Shown here piece after piece: positions 1 to 10,579 of a stretch of 64,000 nt of DNA (the stretch's first letter is position 1; the number at the start of each line of letters is the position of its first letter). This DNA comes from Diadophis punctatus similis (lineage: Eukaryota > Chordata > Lepidosauria > Squamata > Dipsadidae). The notes under the pieces were generated by a model. It worked only from the letters and a program-made list of their open reading frames with translations. It searched no databases and had not been told where the DNA came from. The stretch spans positions 240,327,177 to 240,391,176 of the forward strand of contig JALIGW010000002.1 of the NCBI GenBank assembly GCA_023053685.1, given 5' to 3'. Both the position numbers and the translations under genes were made by a program.

Positions 1-185
1 TTTTGGGGTTTGGGGAAGAAACCAGAGAGTCAGGTAGTGCATTCCAGGCATTGATTACTCTGTTGCTGAAGTCGTATTTTCTGCAGTTGAGTTTGGAGCG
101 GTTTACATTTAGTTTGAATCTATTGAGTGCTCGTGTGTTGTTGCTGTTTAAGCTGAAGTATTCATTGACAGGTAGGACATTCACA
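1..185 (-). mobile_element. Non-LTR LINE fragment (RT C-terminal part)
   Basis: Read on the minus strand, this piece matches the C-terminal end of the LINE reading frame at 18208-18771: both carry the same run of Asn/Arg-rich codons followed by a Leu/Lys-rich segment. It is cut by the window edge and ends near 185, where a CR1 piece begins. It sits where the duplicated partner at 20.9 kb has only CR1, so it is probably an insertion or rearrangement specific to this copy. Confidence 0.6.
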
Positions 186-224
186 TATGATAGCAGTGAC
201 ATTGACATATATTGACAGTGACAT

Positions 225-565
225 TGACATGATAGCAGTGTTCCAATATTTGAGGGGCTGCCACAGAGAGGAGGAGCTCAAGCTATTTTCCAAAGAAGGC
301 CAGACAAGGAATAATGAATGGAAACTGATCAAGGAGAGATTCCACCCAGAAATAAGGAGAAATTTTCTGACAGTGAGAACAATCAACCAATGGGAGAGCT
401 TGCCTTCGGAAGTTGTGGGAGCTTCATCACTGGAGGCTTTCAAGAAGAGATTGGACTGCCATTTGTTAGAAATTGTGTACCGTCTCCTGCTTTGGCAGGG
501 GGAGGGGGTTGGACTAGATGACCTACAAGGTCCCTTCCAACTCTGTTAATCTGTAATCTGTAATC
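225..565 (+). mobile_element. CR1 LINE 3' end
   Basis: This is the C-terminus of CR1 ORF2 (motifs [30 protein letters not shown]) followed by the CR1 3' UTR with GGACTAGATGACCTACAAGG and the short terminal repeat (TCTGTAATC). The equivalent copy lies at 20800-21235 in the duplicated partner of this region. Confidence 0.85.
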
Positions 566-791
566 CTCTCACTTCAGTGCAGTATTTTCTTCTTGCAAAT
601 AGCCAGCAGAGATTCAAAATCTGCATTAAGAGTGCCAGGAATGGACGTGTCTGCTTGGATCCTTCTCTCATTTAACAGATTCATCCATAATTTAACCAAT
701 TCCATTAATGGAATTTGGTTCTTCATTTATAAGAGAGGATGTCTGATTGAATGTTGCATGACTTAAAATGGTCTTCACAACAAAGACACAC

Positions 792-3075
792 CTGTGGGAT
801 TTTGTAGGTTCCCAACATGGTCGAAATCTGGATGGAGGTGTCAGTATCAGCCCCTTCCAGAACAGCCACTGTGTTTCTTTGCCTTCCACAGCTGTAGTTG
901 GGAACATTGGCCTCCCCCTCCGAAAGCAGGTCCAGCAAAGCCTCCGAGGTCATTTTTGCACTGAAATAATTTTCATAGATAATGTAACCAAGAGTGACAT
1001 TGAATGAAATATTGGGATTCTTGTTGATCTTCCGGATGGCAAAAGGAAAGGACAGCAATTTCCAGTACTCTGTTGCTGCTCTCCTGAAAATATGAATATA
1101 TTGGAACATAATCAGTGGAAAGAACATTTAATTAACCCTTTTGAACAATAATATTTTAATTATTAATTATTATTTAATTATTAATTATTAATTATTAATA
1201 CTAAGAGGTTTGGAGCATTGAATTGTGTATCTGATGATTTTCTTTTTCAAATCTCCAAAAATATCTCACTTATTTGATTGTAACTCTGGAGTCCTTCAAT
1301 TTTATTTTAAGATACTGTATGCATCTTATGTCTGAAATTATTAGTAGCTTTGTCTAATTATTTTTTCAAAGTTACATTTGTTAAGAATGTTACATAAAAT
1401 AAAAAAAATAATCAAAAAAAAGGAAAGAAGGGAAGAGAGGAAGAAGAAAATGTAGAAGAAATTAAAACCAGAAAGTTACAGATACAGATTAACAGAGTTG
1501 GAAGGGACTTTGTAGGTCATCTAGTCCAACCTCCCCCAAGCAGGAGACCCTACACCATTTTTGACAGATGGCAGTCCAGTCTCTTCTTGAAAACTTGCAG
1601 TGATGAAGCTCCCACAACTTCTGAAGGCAAGCTGTTCCATTGGTTGGAAAAAACAATTACTGCCAACCTGCCTTCCATTGAGGACCTGTATACTACACGA
1701 GTCAAAAAGAGGGCCGTGAAAATATTTACTGACCCCTCGCATGCTGGACATAAACTTTTTCAACTCCTACCCTCAAGAATGGTTTTTTCCCGAATGCCAT
1801 TACTCTGCTAAATAAAGAATTCCCTCACCACTGTCTAACTATTCACTATGGCTGCATTACTATTACTATTAGTCTTCTCATTGTTCCTATCACCCATCTC
1901 CTCCCACTTATAACTTGTTGCTTTTATCCTTACAATTTATATCTATATTGATTGTTTCCTGATTGCTTATTTATACCCTATGACAATCATTAAGTGTTGT
2001 ACCTCATGATTCTTGACAAATGAATCTTTTATTTTATGTACACTGAGAGCATATGCACCAAAGACAAATTCCTTGTGTGTCCAATCACACTTGGCCAATA
2101 AAGAATTCTATTCTATTCTATTCTGTTCTGTTCTGTTCTGTTCTGTTCTGTTCTGTTCTGTTCTATTCTATTCTATTCTATTCTATTCTATTCTATTCTA
2201 TTCTATTCTATTCTATTGCTCTTCACTGAAATTTCTCTTCTCTGAAACTCAGGTTCAGAGATATATGGCTGACTTCCAATATTAAATATCAATAGGTCCA
2301 GAGCCATGATTCAACTTTCAGAGAGCTCTGTCTGGATGACTGAGACTCTTCATTGATTCCCAACCTTCTTTTCAACAGATAATTTTGTCATTTCTTCAAA
2401 TTCTGACATTTTCACAATCTAGTCCTCCACTGTGGGAATTTCATTATCCTTCCATCATTGTGCATATAATAATCTTCCTGAACTTACCATATACAAAATC
2501 CCTCTACTATCACTCATTTCTGTGTGCAGAAATCCCAATCAATAGAATTCTGGTTTCTTCAAATGTTTAGATCACATTCCAAATGTTTAATATTTGGAAA
2601 GTGACCTATTCTTCCATATAAAATATAAGGTCATTAAAGCACACAAGCACACAAACAAAATCAGCAACTATGATTGTTAACAAAAGGGGTAGGTGAGCTA
2701 GAATGCCTGGCATTCACTCAAATGGGATTCGCACATGTATGGAAAGCCAATTCTTATCTGGGATTCATTCATTTGTTTAGTGATTTTAGGGATAGAATAA
2801 AAATTGTAGTAGTCAACTCATTTTTACTGCAGGGGAAAATGCAACATTCCCCCATTTTTGTAGCCATGTTCACCACTTTGTTGGATAAGGGTGGGCTAGA
2901 AGAGAAGGACCACCCTGTCTTCTCCATCCACAGTCCTGCTCTGCTCATAGGATGTCAAGACAAGTGGACGCTTCTTCAAAATCAAGAAAAAATAGAAGAG
3001 CTTACAGATTTATTTGAGTATTTCAAATCAGGCTCATCAGCCGCAGGGTGGAAATGAATCCTCAAGGATGAAATA

Positions 3076-3160
<85 letters not shown>

Positions 3161-3997
3161 TTGCAGATCAGACCATTCATTTCAAGAGATGAGACTCAAA
3201 CTCTTTTTTTTTAGATTTATTATTAGAGTTGAAAGGGACCTTGTAGGTCATCTAGTCCAACCCCCTGCTCAAGCAGGAGTTCCTACACCATTTGAGACAG
3301 ATGGAAGTCCAGTCTCTCCTTCAAAGTCACAAGTGTTGGAGATCACACAACCTCCGCTGGCAACCTGTTCCACTAGTTGATCTCTCTCACCGTCAGTACG
3401 TTTCTCCTCACTTCCAGGTTGAATCTCTCCTTGGTCAGCTTCCATCCATTATTCCTTGTTTGGCTTTCTGGTGCCATGGAGAACAGCCTGACCCCCTCCT
3501 CTCTGTGGCATCCCCTCAAGTATTGGAACACTGCTATCATGTCACCCCTAGTCCTTCTCTTTGCCAGACTGGCCAAGCTCAGTTCCTGCAACCGCTCTTT
3601 TGTATGTTTTATTTTCCAGACCTTTTATCATCCTGGTTTCTCTCTTCTGCACTTTCTCTACAGTTTCAATGTCTTTTTTGTAATGTGGTGACCAAAACTG
3701 GATGCAGTTAGAAATCAGTTAGAAATATGCACTTGTTAGACATCAGGGTGGAATGGCGTGGCTCCTATGCAGTGCAGGAACTTTGACTTACCTATCAAAC
3801 CCAGTCAAAGGAGATTTGTTAAAACGTAGTGATTGAAACCAAGCCTTTGTTGCAGAGACTATGCCACCAATGAGAAACTCTCCAGGTCTGTAATAGTTCT
3901 GTGGGTACACCTCATCCTTTTTCAAAGTCAGAAGGCATTTGGCTCTGAGACTCCCGCAGACTGCCTGGGGCAGCAGAAGCAGTAGAAGTGGCAACAT
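792..3997 (-). CDS. V2R gene A, exons 1-2 (partial, runs off left edge)
   Basis: Type-2 vomeronasal receptor, a class C GPCR of vomeronasal sensory neurons. Exon 1 is 3792-3997 (206 nt): ATG, a leucine-rich signal peptide (MLPLLLLLLPQAVCG), then the KCLLTLKKDE...NYYRPGEFLIGG segment typical of V2R exon 1, ending at a GTAAGT donor. Exon 2 is 792-1083 (292 nt), starting after TTTTCAG and ending IPQ before GTGTGT; it carries INKNP, LGYIIYENYF and VPNYSCGRQRN of ligand-binding lobe 1. The two exons join in phase (206+292 = 166 codons) with no stop. Exons 3-6 would lie left of position 1, so whether the gene is functional cannot be judged. The start is the AUG at 3997-3995; in-frame sequence upstream lacks an AUG. 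The gene is a close duplicate of gene B. Confidence 0.85.
1484..1650 (-). mobile_element. CR1 LINE 3' tail
   Basis: The minus-strand CR1 3' end (AACAGAGTTGGAAGGGAC at its end, then the coding tail up to GCTGTTCCATTGGTTGG) is abruptly fused at about 1650 to a different LINE in the opposite orientation. The same fusion occurs at 22135-22290, so it predates the A/B duplication. Confidence 0.8.
1650..2217 (+). mobile_element. LINE 3' end with (TTCTA/TTCTG)n tail
   Basis: The first part encodes a LINE C-terminus (LPSIEDLYTTRVKKRAVK then HKLFQLLPSR), followed by a 3' UTR ending GGCCAATAAAGAATTC and a pentanucleotide array from about 2107 to 2217. The array holds a block of TTCTG units between TTCTA units. 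LINE 3' ends that seed (AATAG)n microsatellites are known from advanced snakes; assignment to that CR1/L3-type family is from the tail and motif only. Confidence 0.7.
2220..3060. other. Gene A intron 1, no gene seen
   Basis: Unique-looking intron sequence shared with 22810-23510 in gene B. A 127-codon frame at 2674-3057 is not conserved in the partner copy and has no family motif. About 145 bp (near 2615-2757) is absent from the gene B copy. Confidence 0.6.
3077..3157. repeat. (AG)n microsatellite
   Basis: About 80 bp of uninterrupted AG. The duplicated partner near 23527-23545 has only a short interrupted stretch, so the array expanded or shrank after duplication. Confidence 0.97.
3220..3705 (-). 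mobile_element. CR1 LINE 3' end
   Basis: Minus-strand CR1 with coding motifs [17 protein letters not shown] and [13 protein letters not shown], and the 3' UTR at its low-coordinate end. It lies about 90 bp downstream of exon 1 of gene A, inside intron 1. Partner copy: 23610-24100. Confidence 0.85.
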
Positions 3998-4488
3998 GGC
4001 TTTTCTTCCTGATGGGTTCTCCAGACGGGGGTCTGCTTTAAAGAAACAGTGACAGGAAGAGTTGGAAGAATCCAAACCCCTCTTCCAAAACAGAAGCTTC
4101 AGAGGGTTCCTAATCCAGACAGAGTCCAGTCAAGGCTACATATCTGAAGGGGAGGGGAGGAAACACATCCTTTGCCTGTCAAAAAAAACACACCTGTCCA
4201 GCTTTTTTCTTTCTTTCTCCATTTCTGTCCCCAATATTTTCCAGTGCAAAGACATTAGCCAACAAGGCTTTGATGGGACGTCAAGAAGAAAACATTTTAC
4301 TGCTGTTTGTGTGACATCTGAAAGCTATCCAAACCGTCTTTAGAGATTTAGCATCAAAACAACAAATAAATCACTGTGATTTGGATAATGGCCACCAGGA
4401 GACACATCACCTCTCTAAACTCGTGAGTGAATCAACAGGCAGGTGCCCAACGGGAAGAGAGTCACAAATAGGGTAAAACTCTGAAAAA

Positions 4489-4870
4489 TGAGCCAACTCA
4501 CGGTGGGACAACTCACCACAGACAACTCGCTGCAGGACAACTCACCGTGGGGCAATTTAACAATTCAATTTAATTATTTAAAATAAATAAAATATTATTT
4601 TAACTTTTGCTATTCACATTTGATTCAGTCCCTCCATTTATATCCTTATTAATGATTCTATTCCATCATTTCTTTGATATTAGTGTAGCTCTTGTCCCAC
4701 AGAAAGTTGTCCTGCAGCGAGTTGGCCACAGCAAGTTGGCTGTGGTGAGTTGGCCATGGTGTGTTGGCCATGGTGAGTTGGCCATGGTGAGTTGGCCATG
4801 GTGAGTTGGCTGCAGCACATTGGCTGCGGCAAGTTGGCCATGGTGAGTTGGCCACAGCAAATTGTCATAG
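4489..4870. mobile_element. Short inverted-repeat element with 14-bp minisatellite arm
   Basis: The left arm (GTGGGACAACTCACCACAG, CTGCAGGACAACT) is the reverse complement of the start of the right arm (AGTTGTCCTGCAGCGAGTTGG). Between them is an AT-rich core, and the right arm has expanded into tandem repeats of about 14 bp (TGGTGAGTTGGCCA) from about 4705 to 4870. A shorter copy lies at 24890-25150. Reading frames through it are repeat artefacts. Confidence 0.7.
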
Positions 4871-5324
4871 ACCCCATAAACTAGCCATAAACTAGCTTGC
4901 TCAGAATTCAGGGAATTCACATCTAAAGGATGCCCAAGTTGCGGAAGACATTGAGAAAAGAAGTGATATTGGACAGAGTTACATACGGTAGCTTTGGTGT
5001 ATTGTAAAACATTTTCACAGGAACCTTAGAAGGGCTGTAAGGAGGGCTTGTCAAACCTGCCACTCAGAGAAACTGCTCTGTTAGAGATGGGCAGATGGTC
5101 CAGGATGATCAGAGGGATAAGAGGCCAATGGAGTCATCCTCTAAAATTGCAGAGTTAATCTCTTCTTGATGAGATCGGGCAGAAAACTTCATGGAGGGGC
5201 TTCCTCAATTCTGAGCTGCAAAAGGGCCAAATGGCATGCCTCATTAGATCTCAGACCAATCCAGATAAAGGGACTTTCTACTTCTCCCACCAAGAATTCT
5301 AGTTTGGCTGTAAAAATTGACTGG

Positions 5325-6205
5325 TGGCCCTACCTACACTTATAATCAAGATACAAAAAAGACATAGAAGGAATTGGCATTGACATAGAAATTCAACAAT
5401 TGGATAAACTTCTGACGGGCCCAAAAGAAAAAAAAATATCTCAAAATTGTATAACTACCTATTGGAATTTGATAAAATGGAGGATATAGTAAAGGGACCA
5501 ATTGGCTGACTGGGAGCAGACCTGGAATAGGAACTATAAAATTACAAAATCAGTAGCCTATAAGGAAAATTACTATAAAATGTTTTATCAGTGGCACTTG
5601 GCCCCAACAAGATTGGCTAAGATATATTCAAATTTAAACCCAGATTGTTGGAAATGTCAAAAAGACTTAGGCACCTTCTTTCACATGTGGTGGACGTGTC
5701 TCGAAGCGAGAAAGTATTGGAAGAAAATACACAATTGGCTGCAAGGCATAACAGGAAGAACAATAGAATATACTCCTGGATTTTTCTTATTAGGAATAGT
5801 TAGAAGGCAATATCCTAAAAGATATTAAATATTTAACATTGCATATTGTGACAGCGGCAAGGATTGCGTACGCACAACATTGGAAGGACATTCAAGTGCC
5901 CTCGGAGAACGTAATAATGGCAAAGATTTACGACTGTGCCAAGATGGACAGATTAACTATTGAACTAAAAGGACAAAAAGATTTGGAATATTATGAAATA
6001 TAGACAAAATGGTATGATTGGAACAAAAAAAAGAGAGAAAGTCTGAGAAACAATGTGGGATGAGGACGCAAGATCTCATGAATATGAAATAAATAATGTA
6101 TAAATTATACAAACTTAATAACGATGTATGAAAATAGGTGTAGATCTGTGTAGAAATATTATGTTTAAAATGCAAAAATTAATAAAGAATTTTTTTTAAA
6201 AAGGA
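5325..6205 (+). mobile_element. L1 LINE 3' end (5'-truncated)
   Basis: Encodes the C-terminal region of L1 ORF2, including the CWKCQKDLGTFFHMWWTC zinc-knuckle-like segment, then a short 3' UTR ending ATTAATAAAG and an A-rich tail. The frame breaks after about 5826. The element lies within about 1.6 kb that is missing from the duplicated partner (junction near 25150). Confidence 0.85.
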
Positions 6206-6289
6206 ATTCTGGTTTGGCTATTTTCTGGAAGAAACCAGTCCATCTAATTATTTCCGGTACAAATTTCCTTCCCCAAGGAGGGCCCTTCC

Positions 6290-6419
6290 ACGGATAGGCC
6301 ACGTTCCTTGAGTTCTCCAGCATGACTTCCCCAAATATAAGACTTCCTGATCAGAATCCAGCAGTGTCCACGGCTTTTCTTGGAAATACACAGCTACCTT
6401 TTCAAATGTTGCAGGGCCC
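6290..6419 (-). pseudogene. KRAB box A exon relic
   Basis: On the minus strand a TTCTCTTCCAG acceptor is followed by GPATFEKVAVYFQEKPWTLL and DSDQEVLYL, matching the KRAB A box (usual form VTFEEVAVYF..EEW.LLD..Q..LY). After LYL two extra bases shift the frame; the other frame continues EVMLENSRNVAYP, the rest of the A box. The expected donor after the 127-nt exon is not recognisable. KRAB domains recruit TRIM28 in zinc-finger repressors; no finger array is visible here. It is absent from the gene B copy because of the gap near 25150. Confidence 0.7.
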
Positions 6420-6429
6420 CTGGAAGAGA

Positions 6430-7100
6430 ACCCAATGTTTTCTGTGAACAGGACCAAGAAGACCTTCCTTAACTCATCATTTTGAAGGCAGAGATGCACA
6501 GTAAAGAAAACAGACATTTTCTCCAGGAGAATCAAAGATTTGTGACAGAGAATAGCCAAATGTTATAATTTCGGATTGAGAGCACATTACAGAATTTTTT
6601 GATTGCCTTCCTGTTTCCACCAGAACTCTGTGTCACTCAATAATAGGAACTTTTCAATGCCATTTAACTGACACAACCGTGGGAAGCCAGGTGCATCAAA
6701 GCCCAGAGCCTCAGCCATATTTGTATATGAAGGTTATCAGAAAAGCAACAGTTGGAGATGACATTGGAGATCTTGCTAAGGCTTTTCAAAAGTGGTTGAC
6801 CATTGCTTATTTCCAAGGGCTCTGAAAGAGTGACTGGCCCAGGTTCCTTGCTTCAGCGCAAGACAGCAGATAACATAATGGACAAGAACCACCTTATTAT
6901 GCATCAACTGGGTGTTCAAAAGCAACAGCTGGAACCCAGAGCCATCAAGGAGTTGGTTGCCAGGCACTGAGAGTAGAAGCCAAGGACCACACAGTGGAAC
7001 CACTTTCAAATAGCAAACCTGGAATATGGGCCATTTTAAAATCATCTTCAAATTTGTGTTACAATGTAGAACTCTTCAGATTTTTATTTATTTAGCCTAT
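6430..7100. other. Duplicated upstream flank of gene A
   Basis: Closely matches about 25155-25830, upstream of gene B. Minus-strand frames exist in both copies but carry no domain I recognise; they may be further remains of the KRAB gene whose exon lies next door. No promoter could be assigned. Confidence 0.5.
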
Positions 7101-7770
7101 GGCATATCATACATGGACTAGCAACATATATTAACATTTCATCTAGATTGTTGGTGTCCTCCCAGTTCGGACCAGCTATTAAGAAAGACTGGGTCTGTTT
7201 CCTGCCTTTTAAGAGCATGTTTCTCTATTTAGGGAAATATAATTTTCTGCCCTTTTAATATTTCTCAAAATATTTCATTCTTATGTGAATGGGTGCTAAC
7301 TTTCTACAAGAGGCAACTGGACTTTCTTAGTTTTCAGAAAGTCCAGTTGCCTCTTGAAAAAGCATCTTTGGGACAGGAGCCTCTTTCATTGCTTTGGAGT
7401 GGCTGAGGCATATGGTTGCTCACTGATAGTAAGATTTTTTAAAAAGGAGGTAGTGGTGTGGATCCTTCAATTCATTTTAGTTCTATCTCATGATAATAAG
7501 GCTTAGTAACATGGCACCAGGCTTGAAGTTTATTTAGATATCTGTGGCATGTACAAATTTTATTGTGATCCTGACAAACTTGGGAGGACTTCAACCTGGG
7601 TCCCCTATATACTTTGTTGATTTGTCTCTTTAGCTCAGCATTTTGTAGCCCAAATATGCCCACCCACTTTCTGGAGAGTGTAGATGACCTCTCTGCTAAG
7701 GGGTTTTACTCTAGGAGAAAGAGTTGGCTGTTGATAGTTATCATTGCATTTTAACTATTTTAATTCTTCA
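7100..7770. other. Intergenic, with a short fold-back at 7305-7360
   Basis: AT-rich intergenic DNA without gene motifs. At 7305-7360 AAGAGGCAACTGGACTTTCT is followed a few bases later by its reverse complement. These are the same arms as the larger fold-back element at 61390-61545, so this is a collapsed copy. Confidence 0.6.
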
Positions 7771-7771
7771 A

Positions 7772-8005
7772 GAAGAGCCGAGATGGTGCAGTGGTTAAAT
7801 GCAGCACTGCAGGCTACTGCTAGTTCAGCAGTTCAGCTGTTCAAATCTCACCGGCTCAAGGCTGACTCAGCCTTCCATCCTTCTGAGTTCGGTAAAATGA
7901 GGACCCAGATTGTTGGGGGCAATATGCTGAACTCTGTAAACCGCTTAGAGAGGGCTGTAAAGCACCATGAAGCATTATATAAGTCTAAGTGCTAAGTGCT
8001 ATTGG
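7772..8005 (+). mobile_element. tRNA-derived SINE (Sauria-like)
   Basis: Begins GAGCCGAGATGGTGCAGTGG (A box), with GTTCAAATCTC as B box, then a body with CCTTCCATCCTTCTGAG and AACCGCTTAGAGAGGGC, and a tail TATAAGTCTAAGTGCTA. Same family at 9282, 17930, 28722, 52647 and 63632. The Sauria assignment is from memory of the family layout. Confidence 0.8.
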
Positions 8006-8197
8006 TAAGGTGCTCTGGCATCCTGCCTGATTTGTAACTCTGGGATGCAGGTATTGCTGATGAAAAGGAAGGTATTCAGACAGAATGGTTTAGGTTTCCA
8101 TGATGGCTGTGGCTATCATTGATCATCAGTGTGTATTCCTCCATTTCTAATCTAATGATTGGTATTTAGAGCAGCTTTTTGCAAGCTTTTATATTTT

Positions 8198-8461
8198 TGT
8201 ACAGGTAATCCTTAACATACAACAGTTCATTTAGTATCCATTCAAAGTTACAATGGCACTGAAAAAAGTGACTCATGACCATTTTTCACACTTACGACCG
8301 TTGCAGCCTCCCACTGTCATGAGAGGCCAGGCGAGGCGAAACACCTCTCGACGTGAGTGATGTTGACTTGGCCACGCCCACTCAGTCACATGACCACCCA
8401 GCCATGTGTACCCAATGGGTCATTAGGGCAGAGAACTGGTTGTTAAATTTTTTGAATCCCA
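8198..8461. mobile_element. DNA transposon fragments (non-autonomous)
   Basis: The left part (TACAGGTAATCCTTAACATA, ACTTACGACCGTTGCAGC) is a widespread squamate terminal-inverted-repeat element. It is joined to the 3' end of another element ending in GGTTGTTAAATTTTTTGAAT. No complete pair of termini or target duplication was found. Confidence 0.5.
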
Positions 8462-8690
8462 CCATGTGACAAATCCCACTAGCCTAATGCTGGGAACGAT
8501 TGAGGGCAACAGAAGAAGGGGACATCAGAGAATGAAGTGGCTGGATGGAGTCACTGAAGAAGTCCGCACGAGATTAAATGGACTCCGGGGGATGGTAGAG
8601 GACAGGAAGGCCTGGAGGAACATTATCCATGGGGTCACGATGGGTCGGACATGACTTCGCAACAACAACAGCAACAATATAAGAAATATT
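8462..8690 (+). mobile_element. Bov-B (RTE) LINE 3' end
   Basis: Encodes the Bov-B ORF2 C-terminus (LMLGTIEGNRRRGHQRMKWL, then DRKAWRNIIHGV) followed by a (CAA)n-type tail. Bov-B is well known for horizontal transfer between squamates and ruminants. A second copy lies at 45345-45660. Confidence 0.9.
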
Positions 8691-8838
8691 TGCATCTTCA
8701 GATTCAGGGGTTGCTATGGGGATGTTGTGATAAAACTTACCACAATTCACTAGCAGCTGCAAGGCCACATTCCTTATGTCTCCATTTGCCTACTAAACAG
8801 TCCCATTCATCTGGAAACTGGTGTATTGTTACTGGTTT

Positions 8839-9117
8839 TGTTGTGTTCTGACTGACCTATAACTGAACCATAAACTTGTTTTGACCAGATGACCTCTGAC
8901 TGAACTGTTGTTGTTATGTTTATAGTTGAACTCTACCTGAACTGTTGTTGCCACCCTGGTCATGTGTTTGAATGCTCATATGCTATTGGTTGTTGTGTCT
9001 GACAGTTCCCTATATAAGGGCTATCTGTCAGACTGCAAGTTGCTGGTTGTTTTGAGTGAGTTAATAAAAGAGCTGTTCTGGCGTCTGTCTCCTGCGATCT
9101 TTGCCCACAATTTAACA
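8839..9117 (+). mobile_element. Solo LTR, 279 bp, TSD GGTTT
   Basis: Bounded by TGTTG...TTTAACA with the 5-bp direct repeat GGTTT at 8834-8838 and 9118-9122. Inside are a TATATAAGG box near 9011-9019 and an AATAAA at 9063-9068 in LTR-like order (U3, R, U5). No internal retroviral region is adjacent, so it is a solo LTR left by recombination between two LTRs. Confidence 0.8.
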
Positions 9118-9281
9118 GGTTTCTTTAGGAATATAGAGGAAAATTAATATAAGTAGCTTTAGGAGTAAGAGGAATACCCCCTCCCCATGTGCATCTTGCT
9201 CCCTTCCTTCCCATCTTTGTCAATTTTAAACAAATGTTAGAGGTACTATTTATTGTTTTAATCATTGTCTTTCTCTTTTCC

Positions 9282-9530
9282 GAGGTAGTGCAGTGGTTAG
9301 AGTGCAGCACTGCAGGCTCCTTCCAGGTGACTGCTAGCTGCAGTTCAGCAGTTCAAATCTCACTGGCTCAATGTTGACTCAGCCTTTCATCCTTCCGAGG
9401 TGGGTAAAATGAGCACCCAGATTGTTGGGGGCAAGAGGCTGACTCTGTAAACTGCTTAGAGAGGGCTGTAAAAGCACTATGAAGCGGTATATAAGTCTAA
9501 GTGCTACTGCTATTGCTATTGCTATTTTCT
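9282..9530 (+). mobile_element. tRNA-derived SINE (Sauria-like)
   Basis: Same family as 7772-8005: GAGGTAGTGCAGTGG start, GTTCAAATCTCACTGGCTCA B-box region, AAGCGGTATATAAGTCTAAG end with a (TGCTAT)n tail. Lies about 150 bp downstream of the 3' end of gene B. Confidence 0.8.
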
Positions 9531-9683
9531 TGATAGCAAGCTGCCTAGGGTCATCTCTAGCCAAGATGGGCAGTTTTTAGGTTTAATAAGCTAACAAACA
9601 TCAAATGATTAAAACCTCTTAATCAAACCTACTAAATGACATTTTTGAAAACTAATAGATTTTTAAAAGTCATTTTTTAAATT

Positions 9684-10579
9684 TTATTTTGACATCAGAT
9701 ATTCTTTGCTATTCAAATCTGGCCTAAAAATAATAATGTAGCACTTGGGGATGAAGATGCAGCCCAGCAAGCCAGCACTGGAGGCCAAGATGGAGAAGAC
9801 CTGAACAGCCACCATGTACTTTCCCTTGGTGCTCAGGTAGGCCGGCACAAAGGACACCCAGACACTGCAGAAGAGCAGCATGCTGAAGGAGATCAGCTTG
9901 GCTTCGTTGAAGGCCCCTGGGAGATTCCTGGCCAGGAAAGCCACCATGAAGCAGACCGCAGACAGGAAGCCCATGTACCCAAGGGCAACATAAAACATGG
10001 TGACAGAGCCTTCATTGCACTGCAGGATGATCTCTCTAGGTTGGGAGTGCATGTCAGAGTCAGGGAATGGGGGGAAAGTTCTCAACCAGATGCTGCAGAT
10101 GACAACTTGGAAGCCGGAACAAGAAAGGACAATGGAGTTGGCCAAGCTCTTCCCCAGCCATCTCTGCACTTTATTCCCAGGTTTGGTGGCTAAGAAAGCT
10201 AACACCACCGTGATTGTTTTGGCCAAGATTGAAGAAATGGCAAGTGAGAATATAATGCTGAAGGCTGTTTGTCGGAGGAGGCAAGTCACTCTCCTTGGCC
10301 GGCCAATGAACAGAAAGGATGTCAAGATGGAAAGCAGGAGGGAGACCAGGAGGATGTAGGAGAGGTCCCGGTTGTTGGCTTTCACAATTGGTGTTTCCAT
10401 GAACTTAATGAAGATCCCCAAACCAAAGCCTGTGGTTAAAGAGAGGAACAAGGCAATGGCAGTCAGGATGAGCCCCAGATTTTCCTTATAAGAAAGATAG
10501 CATTTCATCTTGGGAATACAGTGAACTCAATTGGTGTTTGGATGTTGACCTTCTGGACATTTGGTACATTTGTCTGCAT
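9684..10579 (-). pseudogene. V2R gene B exon 6: seven-helix domain
   Basis: 896 nt. Begins with the last three linker cysteines (ADKCTKCPEGQ), then the TGA at 10527-10529. The remaining 274-codon frame holds the complete seven-helix region: [63 protein letters not shown] and the signature [13 protein letters not shown] near the C-terminus. An AUG follows the stop, but initiation there would give a receptor with no ectodomain or signal peptide. Confidence 0.9.

Noticed and set aside
2674..3057. 127-codon plus-strand frame in gene A intron 1
   Set aside because: Disrupted and partly deleted in the gene B duplicate; no motif.
3077..3157. CRISPR-like or regulatory repeat
   Set aside because: Simple (AG)n without spacers; vertebrate sequence.
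9997..10359. 120-codon plus-strand frame over gene B exon 6
   Set aside because: Antisense shadow of the seven-helix exon; similar shadows occur at 29630-29969 and 54721-54999.
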